From: an uncultured Vogesella sp.
GTDB taxonomy: Bacteria > Pseudomonadota > Gammaproteobacteria > Burkholderiales > Chromobacteriaceae
DNA: 21,660 bases
Assembly (NCBI GenBank): GCA_946479405.1
Contig: CAMLGD010000031.1
Coordinates: 1 to 21,660, forward strand
Direction of reading: 5' to 3'
Shown: in pieces, positions 15,561 to 21,660 of the stretch
How the letters are laid out: each line of letters opens with the position of its first letter
How positions within the stretch are numbered: the first letter of the stretch is position 1
Position numbers and translations under genes: made by a program
The notes under the pieces: model-generated
The model's database searches: none
What the model saw: only the letters and a program-made list of their open reading frames with translations
Told to the model about the DNA's origin: nothing

Positions 15561-15569
15561 GTAACGCTA

Positions 15570-15585
15570 TTGCAACCGGTAGCAA
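15570..15585. promoter_or_regulatory. LacI operator copy 1
   Basis: TTGCAACCGGTAGCAA, one base from a perfect palindrome, at the predicted transcription start. Confidence 0.7.
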
Positions 15586-15658
15586 AGCGGTGGCAGCAAA
15601 CACAGCCAGTAGCCGACGCGCTAGCTGGCAGGCAGCTCCGCCGGCAGTTTTTCGATTT

Positions 15659-15674
15659 TTGCAACCGGTAGCAT
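15659..15674. promoter_or_regulatory. LacI operator copy 2
   Basis: TTGCAACCGGTAGCAT; its centre is 89 bp from copy 1. The left half is identical in all three copies. Confidence 0.65.
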
Positions 15675-15759
15675 AAGTAATCGGCCGGCTGATGCCAGCG
15701 TAGTGCCCACCCGTTTACTTGCCGTGATGCGGCCATGGCCGCCAGTTTTGCCAATAAGT

Positions 15760-15775
15760 TTGCAACCGGTTGCAA
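15760..15775. promoter_or_regulatory. LacI operator copy 3 (perfect palindrome)
   Basis: TTGCAACCGGTTGCAA, a perfect 16-bp palindrome, 52 bp before the start codon of the first gene. Its centre is 101 bp from copy 2. Confidence 0.75.
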
Positions 15776-15826
15776 GTGCCGTGGCTGCAGCAGCCGGCCA
15801 CGCCTGAATACACCTTGGAGATTGAG

Positions 15827-16636
15827 ATGAGCAGTCAGGATCAGCAGCAAGCCAGCCCGTTTACCCTGGCCGTATGTGCCGAAATGGTGTTTCGCGATTT
15901 GCCTATCGTGGAGCGTATTCACCGCATTCACGATCTGGGCTTCCAGGTGGAAATCTGGGACTGGACCCGCCACGACATCGATGCGCTGGCCCGTACCGGC
16001 GCCACCTTCTCCTCGATGACCGGCTATATCCGCGGCACGCTGGCCGATGCCGCCGGCGCCGAGCAGCTGCTGCACACCGCGCGCGAGTCGATTCCGGTGG
16101 CCAAGGCGCTGGGCATTCCGCGGCTGAACCTGCACGGCACCGGGCTGGACAACAAGGGCCTGCCAGTGCAGCCGGCGCACCACGTCAGCGGTGCCATGTG
16201 GCTGCAGGCACGCGACACCCTGGCGCAACTGGCCGAGCTGGGCGAGCGCGAAGGGGTGACCTTCGTGCTGGAAAACCTCAACACCGCGGTGGATCACCCA
16301 GGGGTGCCGTTTGCCCGCGCCGAGGACTGCCTGGCGCTGGTGGCGGCGGTGAACCGCCCCGGCCTCAAGCTGATGCTCGACCTGTATCACGCGCAGATCG
16401 GCGAGGGCAACCTGATCGAACTGCTGGGCAAGGCGCTGCCGCATATCGGCGAAATCCAGGTCGCCGACGTGCCCGGCCGCTGCGAGCCGGGTACCGGCGA
16501 GATCAACTATCCGGCCATCGCCCGGGCGCTGCACGCGCTGGGCTACCGCGGCAGCATCGGCCTGGAAGCGTTTGCCTCCGGCGACGACGAGCTGGCGCTG
16601 CGCCGCTTCCGCGACGCCTTCACGCTGCCGCTCTGA
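15827..16636 (+). CDS. hydroxypyruvate isomerase-like TIM-barrel protein
   Basis: 269 residues of the Hyi/xylose-isomerase-like superfamily. The metal and acid-base residues are in the Hyi order: E149 (FVLENLNT), D185 and H188 (LMLDLYHAQIGEGN), Q211 (IGEIQVADVPGR) and E247 (IGLEAF). The stretch HIGEIQVADVPGRCEPGTGEINYPAI is close to the diagnostic HIQIADVPGRHEPGTGEINY of hydroxypyruvate and 2-oxo-tetronate isomerases. ATG 15827 with TGGAG upstream is chosen; a 19-residue upstream extension would overlap operator 3. First gene of a three-gene operon with the dehydrogenase 42 bp downstream. In that setting it may isomerise a ring-opened or keto-inositol product instead of hydroxypyruvate (inference). 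Cytoplasmic. Confidence 0.85.
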   Translation: MSSQDQQQASPFTLAVCAEMVFRDLPIVERIHRIHDLGFQVEIWDWTRHDIDALARTGATFSSMTGYIRGTLADAAGAEQLLHTARESIPVAKALGIPRLNLHGTGLDNKGLPVQPAHHVSGAMWLQARDTLAQLAELGEREGVTFVLENLNTAVDHPGVPFARAEDCLALVAAVNRPGLKLMLDLYHAQIGEGNLIELLGKALPHIGEIQVADVPGRCEPGTGEINYPAIARALHALGYRGSIGLEAFASGDDELALRRFRDAFTLPL

Positions 16637-16678
16637 GCGCGCTGCTGCATTCATCCCCCACAAAACAAGGAGTGAGAC

Positions 16679-17707
16679 ATGTCTTCCACCAAACCTGTAG
16701 CCGTGGCGCTGATTGGCGCCGGCCGCATCGGCGCCTCGCATGCCGAGATCGTTGCCCGTCGCCTGAAGAACGCCACCCTGGCCGCCATTGCCGATCCGGC
16801 ACCGGGCGCCGCCGCCAGGCTGGCGGACCAGCTGGAATGCCCGCTGACCTATACCGATGTTGATGCACTGCTGGCCAACCCGGAGATCGAGGCGGTGATC
16901 ATTGCCTCGCCGGCACGTTTCCATACCAACCTGGCAGTCGCCGCCGCCCGCGCCGGCAAGGCGGTGTTCTGCGAAAAGCCGATGGCACTGACACTGGCGG
17001 ATGCCGAGCTGGCCATCGCCGCCGCGCGCGAGGCCGGCGTGCCACTGCAGGTGGGCTTCAACCGCCGCTGGGACCGCGCCTTTGCCGACGGCAAGGCGGC
17101 GATCGCGGCCGGCAAGGTGGGCACGCCGCAGCTGCTGCGCTCGCTGACCCGCGACCCGGGGCCGTTCGGGGGTGACCCGGCACGCATTCCGCAGTGGACG
17201 GTGTTCTTCGAAACCCTGATCCATGACTTCGACACCCTGCTGTGGCTGAACGCCGGCGCCCGGGCGACCGAGGTGTATGCGGTGGCCGACGCGCTGGTAC
17301 GCCCGGATTTCCGGGACAAGGGCTTTCTGGATACCGCGGTGGTCACCATCCGCTTCGACAACGGCGCGGTGGCGGTGGCAGAGGCCAACTTCTGCGCGTC
17401 GTACGGCTACGACATCCGCGGTGAGGTGTTTGGCTCCGGTGGCATGATCAGCATGGGCGACGTGCGCCGCTCCAGCATGACGCTGTTCGACAAGGATGGC
17501 GTGTCCAACGACACCTGGCGGCTGGACACCGACCATTTCATCGACGGCTACACCGCCGAGCTGCACGCCTTTGTCGCCTCGGTGCGCAGCGGCCGCAACA
17601 GCGGCCCGGACGGGACGGATGCCAAGGCGGCGCTGGAAATCGCGCTGGCCTGCATCGCCTCGGTGACCGAGCGCCGCCCGGTGGCGCTGGCCGAGATCCG
17701 CGGCTAG
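16679..17707 (+). CDS. Gfo/Idh/MocA-family dehydrogenase (inositol 2-dehydrogenase-like)
   Basis: 342 residues; ATG 16679 follows AAGGAGTGAGAC. N-terminal NAD(P) fold GAGRIGASHAEI (13-18 glycines), catalytic lysine motif CEKPMAL (K100), GFNRRWDRAFADGKAAIAAGKVG, and the C-terminal ETLIHDFDTLLWL with H182. This matches IolG/IdhA inositol dehydrogenases, which oxidise myo-inositol to 2-keto-inositol, and MocA of the rhizopine cluster. One oddity: IolG has Asp four residues before the catalytic His (D-x3-H), whereas this protein has Glu (E178-x3-H182). The substrate may therefore differ. It sits between the Hyi-like gene and the MocB-like binding protein, in the same direction, so it probably acts on what the binding protein imports. 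The mocA symbol is plausible but not asserted. Confidence 0.85.
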   Translation: MSSTKPVAVALIGAGRIGASHAEIVARRLKNATLAAIADPAPGAAARLADQLECPLTYTDVDALLANPEIEAVIIASPARFHTNLAVAAARAGKAVFCEKPMALTLADAELAIAAAREAGVPLQVGFNRRWDRAFADGKAAIAAGKVGTPQLLRSLTRDPGPFGGDPARIPQWTVFFETLIHDFDTLLWLNAGARATEVYAVADALVRPDFRDKGFLDTAVVTIRFDNGAVAVAEANFCASYGYDIRGEVFGSGGMISMGDVRRSSMTLFDKDGVSNDTWRLDTDHFIDGYTAELHAFVASVRSGRNSGPDGTDAKAALEIALACIASVTERRPVALAEIRG

Positions 17708-17738
17708 ACGGCAGCAATCCAGCAGTGATGAACAACCG

Positions 17739-17774
17739 GCCGCGGCGGGCGTACAGCAGGCGCCGTGCCGCGGC
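17739..17774 (+). other. intercistronic stem-loop between dehydrogenase and mocB
   Basis: GCCGCGGC at 17739-17746 and 17767-17774 can pair perfectly, and GGCG/CGCC inside extends the stem. A second hairpin with arms CTTCC/GGAAG follows near 17819-17832. There is no U tract, so RNA processing or partial attenuation is more likely than full termination. It may let mocB be expressed at a different level from the enzymes. Confidence 0.45.
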
Positions 17775-17876
17775 GGGTAAGGCAACAGCAGTCTGAAACA
17801 GCGTCATTTGCCGGCGGTCTTCCTGCGGGAAGGCGGCAGGTAGCGGTGGTATTAATAAAACACAGGAGATACACCA

Positions 17877-18815
17877 ATGAAACGTTTCATCAAGCATGCA
17901 GGTTCGGTGGTACTGGTTTCCCTCGCCATGCAGGCCATGCCGGCCTCCGCCGCCCGTCTGGGGGTGACCATGGCCACCTTCGACAATAATTTCCTCACCA
18001 TCCTGCGCAACAACATGAAGAGTTACGCCGCTAGCCAGAAGGGGGTAAACCTGCAGCTGGAAGACGCGCAGAACGACGTTGGCCGCCAGATCAGCCAGGT
18101 GCAGAACTTCATCGCGCAGAAGGTGGACGCCATCGTGGTCAGCGCGGTGGATACCAGCACTACGCCGAAGATCACCAAGCTGGCGCAGGCGGCCGGCATC
18201 CCGCTGGTGTTCGTCAACCGCATGCCTACCGACAAGAGCCTGCCGCCGAAAGTGGCGTTTGTCGGCTCGGATGATTCGGTGTCCGGCACCATCCAGATGA
18301 AAGAGGTGTGCCGCCAGCTGAACGGCAAGGGCAGCGTGGTGATCATGATGGGCGATCTGGCTACCCAGGAGGCCCGCCTGCGCACCAAGTATGCAGAAGA
18401 AGTGATGTCCAAGGCGCCGTGCAACGGCATCAAGGTGGTGGAAAAGCAGACCGCCAAGTGGTCGCGCACCGAAGGCCGCGACCTGGTGATGAACTGGATG
18501 ACCGCCGGCCTGAAGTTCGATGCGGTGGTGGCCAACAACGACGAGATGGCGCTGGGCGCGATCCAGGCGCTGAAGTCTTCCGGCAAGCTGGACAAGATGG
18601 TGGTGGCCGGCATCGACGCCACCCAGGATGCGCTGAACGCGATGAAGGCCGGCGAGATGAAGGTGACGGTGTTCCAGGACGCGGCGGCGCAGGGCAAGGG
18701 CGCGGTGAATGCGGCATTGCGGCTGGCCGCCGGCGAGAAGGTGCCCAGCATGATCTGGGTGCCGTACGAGCTGGTGACTGCGGCCAACTACAAGAACTAC
18801 CAGAATCGTAACTGA
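17877..18815 (+). CDS. mocB: periplasmic rhizopine/inositol-type sugar-binding protein (MocB-like)
   Basis: 312 residues with signal peptide MKRFIKHAGSVVLVSLAMQAMPASA (cleavage after residue 25) and a Peripla_BP_4-type core. Segments recall rhizobial MocB and related inositol-binding proteins: FDNNFLTILRNNM, LEDAQNDVGRQISQVQNFIAQKVDAIVVSAVDT, VVMMGDLA-like VVIMMGDLATQEARLRTKY, VEKQTAKWSRTEGRDLVMNWM, VVANNDEMALGAIQALK, AGIDATQDALNAMKAGEMKVTVFQDAAAQGKGAV. ATG 17877 has AGGAG upstream. Known: such proteins capture the cyclitol for an ABC importer. Here no ATPase or permease gene follows: the gene ends at a strong terminator (18902-18929). The importer must be elsewhere or be shared. It contains two copies of the window-wide repeat. 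Confidence 0.86.
   Translation: MKRFIKHAGSVVLVSLAMQAMPASAARLGVTMATFDNNFLTILRNNMKSYAASQKGVNLQLEDAQNDVGRQISQVQNFIAQKVDAIVVSAVDTSTTPKITKLAQAAGIPLVFVNRMPTDKSLPPKVAFVGSDDSVSGTIQMKEVCRQLNGKGSVVIMMGDLATQEARLRTKYAEEVMSKAPCNGIKVVEKQTAKWSRTEGRDLVMNWMTAGLKFDAVVANNDEMALGAIQALKSSGKLDKMVVAGIDATQDALNAMKAGEMKVTVFQDAAAQGKGAVNAALRLAAGEKVPSMIWVPYELVTAANYKNYQNRN
18078..18086 (+). repeat. GTTGGCCGC repeat variant in a coding region
   Basis: Nine of ten bases of the repeat (final A replaced by C), read as GTT-GGC-CGC (Val-Gly-Arg) in mocB. Confidence 0.45.
18779..18788 (-). repeat. GTTGGCCGCA repeat, copy in a coding region
   Basis: Reverse copy near the 3' end of mocB, read as GCG-GCC-AAC (Ala-Ala-Asn). Confidence 0.6.
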
Positions 18816-18901
18816 CCGTTCCGGCCTGGCGGCATCGTGGCGCTGTCGCCGGGCTGGTGTGGTGGTGTGCTAGTGCAGTGCTCTCCCTGTTTGAACGTTT
18901 T

Positions 18902-18929
18902 CGGCACCCGCGTGGGTGCCGTTTTTTTT
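18902..18929 (+). terminator. rho-independent terminator of the mocB operon
   Basis: CGGCACCC and GGGTGCCG pair (8 bp) around a four-base loop and are followed directly by eight T. This is the clearest intrinsic terminator in the window. Confidence 0.92.
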
Positions 18930-18959
18930 GCGGCGGGATTGCGGGTGGCCGGCGAATGT

Positions 18960-18991
18960 AACAAGCGCCAACCGGCTGGTTGGCGCTTGTT
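18960..18991. terminator. long perfect hairpin, probable terminator of aacS on the minus strand
   Basis: Arms AACAAGCGCCAACC (18960-18973) and GGTTGGCGCTTGTT (18978-18991) pair over 14 bp with loop GGCT. A second, smaller hairpin, GCCGGCA/TGCCGGC (18999-19016), lies between it and the aacS stop. Both could block read-through from aacS into mocB. Confidence 0.65.
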
Positions 18992-19020
18992 CGTGAGTGC
19001 CGGCAAGGCTGCCGGCTGTC

Positions 19021-19034
19021 AAAGGTTGGCCGCA
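19021..19034 (+). repeat. AAAGGTTGGCCGCA repeat, intergenic copy
   Basis: Exact 14-base form identical to the left arm of the 4104-4142 hairpin. It lies two bases beyond the aacS stop codon and has no inverted partner. Confidence 0.75.
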
Positions 19035-19036
19035 GC

Positions 19037-20998
<1,962 letters not shown>

Positions 20999-21092
20999 TG
21001 TGCGTTCTCCTCTGGTGGGGCAGGTTGCTGAAATTTTTGCGGTTGGGGCTGTGTACTGCAGTGCCGCGATCACGGTGGCGCCCGCGGCGGCA

Positions 21093-21110
21093 GCGGCCAA
21101 CGTTGGCCGC
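21093..21110. repeat. palindrome of two fused inverted repeat copies upstream of aacS
   Basis: GCGGCCAACGTTGGCCGC is a perfect 18-bp palindrome made of GTTGGCCGC on each strand, back to back without a loop. The right copy is a full GTTGGCCGCA (21102-21111). Confidence 0.7.
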
Positions 21111-21172
21111 AAACCGGGTGCTCAGAACCATTGCACGATCTAGCGGGCCGGCGCGAGAGCAGGCGAAAACTG

Positions 21173-21210
21173 CGGGACGCGGAGGTTACACATAGTAACT
21201 GCGCATCCCG
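21173..21210 (-). terminator. imperfect hairpin, possible terminator of the FAH-family gene
   Basis: Pairs CGGGA/TCCCG, GCG/CGC and GTTAC/GTAAC around loop ACATA, with mismatches between. On the minus strand it is followed by GCAGTTTT. It lies 49 bp after the FAH-family stop codon. Confidence 0.45.
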
Positions 21211-21258
21211 GAGTCGAATTCATGCCGTATCGCCCAGCGCCGTAGATCGTGTGCCGGC

Positions 21259-21660
21259 TTAGCCCGGAATGGCGCGCACGGTGTTGTCGATGGCGCCAAA
21301 GACGCTGTGGCCGCCGGCATCGAACATCTCGATATGCACGCGGTCGCCGTGTTTCATGAACGCGGTGCGCGGCTGGCCCTGTTCGATGGTCTCGTACATG
21401 CGCACTTCGGCCAGGCAGCAGTAGCCGACGCCGCCGTTTTCCACGCTGGAGCCCCACAGGTCGCCCTGCTTGTTGGACACCGTACCGCTGCCGATGATGG
21501 AGCCGGCGCCCAGCTCGCGGGTTTTGGCCACGTGTGCCACCAGCTGCGCAAAGTTGAAGGTCATGTCCACGCCGGCATTGGGCTGGCCGAACACGGTGCC
21601 GTTCAGCGCCACGGTCAGCGGCAGGTGCAGCTTGCTGTCGTGCCAGGCGCTGCCCAGCTC
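21259..21660 (-). CDS. fumarylacetoacetate hydrolase-family protein (3' part; runs off the window)
   Basis: Seen: the last ~133 codons of a minus-strand gene entering from beyond 21660 (ELGSAWHDSKLHLPLTVALNGTVFGQPNAG...). FAH-fold motifs are VALNGTVFG, MTFNFAQLVAHVAKTRELGAGSIIGSGTVSN, GYCCLAEVRM and the C-terminal GDRVHIEMFDAGGHSVFGAIDNTV. Known: the family includes fumarylacetoacetase (last step of tyrosine catabolism, releasing fumarate and acetoacetate) and acylpyruvases; the active-site region is outside the window. The downstream aacS, in the same direction, supports a fumarylacetoacetase role, since it would use the acetoacetate (inference). Separation by 260 bp and a hairpin suggests separate transcripts. 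Confidence 0.8.
   Translation of the reverse strand, partial: ELGSAWHDSKLHLPLTVALNGTVFGQPNAGVDMTFNFAQLVAHVAKTRELGAGSIIGSGTVSNKQGDLWGSSVENGGVGYCCLAEVRMYETIEQGQPRTAFMKHGDRVHIEMFDAGGHSVFGAIDNTVRAIPG

Larger units (their letters stand above)
15480..15826. promoter_or_regulatory. 347-bp divergent control region with three LacI operators
   Basis: No gene is seen. Bases ~15485-15538 form an AT-rich tract beside the LacI start, unusual for this window. It is followed by a promoter candidate (15533-15560) and operators at 15570, 15659 and 15760. The rest, about 15590-15655 and 15680-15755, shows nothing recognisable. Confidence 0.6.
20999..21258. promoter_or_regulatory. intergenic region upstream of aacS
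   Basis: 260 bp with no gene. It holds the 18-bp palindrome at 21093-21110, a terminator-like hairpin at 21173-21210, and a 9-bp inverted pair CACGATCTA (21134-21142) / TAGATCGTG (21243-21251). No clear aacS promoter was recognised. Confidence 0.4.

Noticed and set aside
17739..17777. 11-bp direct repeat GCCGCGGCGGG as an attachment or regulatory repeat
   Set aside because: Its core is self-complementary and better explained as the two arms of one stem-loop.
15515..17785. 756-codon open frame on the minus strand across the isomerase and dehydrogenase genes
   Set aside because: Overlaps two well-supported genes and three operators; no recognisable domain.
17788..17797. GCAGTCTGAA, close to the classical Neisseria uptake sequence GCCGTCTGAA
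   Set aside because: Only one copy with a mismatch; no enrichment, so treated as chance.
21181..21230. tRNA-like look of the hairpin with GAGTCGAATTC
   Set aside because: No cloverleaf, anticodon arm or consensus T-loop; better explained as a terminator-like stem.
21134..21251. CACGATCTA / TAGATCGTG inverted pair as ends of a small mobile element
   Set aside because: Nine bases 100 bp apart with no target duplication or transposase; could be chance.

Overview
The window reads as chromosomal DNA of a high-GC betaproteobacterium, most plausibly a member of the Neisseriales such as the Chromobacteriaceae. This guess rests on GC content, on protein style (FdsGB formate dehydrogenase, AacS beside a fumarylacetoacetase-family enzyme) and on a dense, DUS-like intergenic repeat; it was not checked by any search. 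Genes are tightly packed on both strands. There is no tRNA, rRNA, insertion sequence, phage gene or CRISPR array.

Layout. 1-2744: start of an NAD-linked formate dehydrogenase operon (fdsG, partial fdsB, minus strand) with a divergent regulator that joins a ModE-like DNA-binding domain to a PBP-like ligand domain. 2860-5686: an M24 metallopeptidase, a periplasmic family-3 solute-binding protein and a DedA membrane protein. 5718-9659: a DAO-type FAD oxidoreductase, a LysR regulator and a divergent 14-TM-type MFS exporter. 9681-18815: a catabolic island resembling the rhizobial rhizopine (moc) genes. It has a mocD-mocE-mocF oxygenase set plus a TIM-barrel protein on the minus strand, two convergent LacI regulators, and a plus-strand operon of a Hyi-like TIM-barrel protein, a Gfo/Idh/MocA dehydrogenase and a MocB-like binding protein. 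19037-21660: acetoacetyl-CoA synthetase and a partial fumarylacetoacetate hydrolase-family gene.

How the island could work (inference). The MocB-like protein captures an inositol-type or methylated/aminated cyclitol in the periplasm. The desaturase-like MocD, fed electrons from NAD(P)H through MocF and the Rieske protein MocE, removes an O-methyl (or similar) group. The dehydrogenase oxidises the ring, and the TIM-barrel proteins isomerise or epimerise products. Each LacI gene lies next to its own candidate operator: a GATAGAAA-type site around 13250/13420 and three copies of a TTGCAACCGGTTGCAA-type site at 15570-15775. No ABC ATPase or permease, inosose dehydratase or aminotransferase is present, so the pathway must use genes elsewhere.

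The most unusual signal is not a gene. The 10-mer GTTGGCCGCA occurs 16 times (18 counting two 9-base variants) on both strands, in genes in three reading frames, and as longer AAGGTTGGCCGCA copies in intergenic regions, where two copies form a perfect terminator-like hairpin (4104-4142). This is how DNA uptake sequences behave in Neisseriaceae, but the sequence is unlike the known GCCGTCTGAA dialects.
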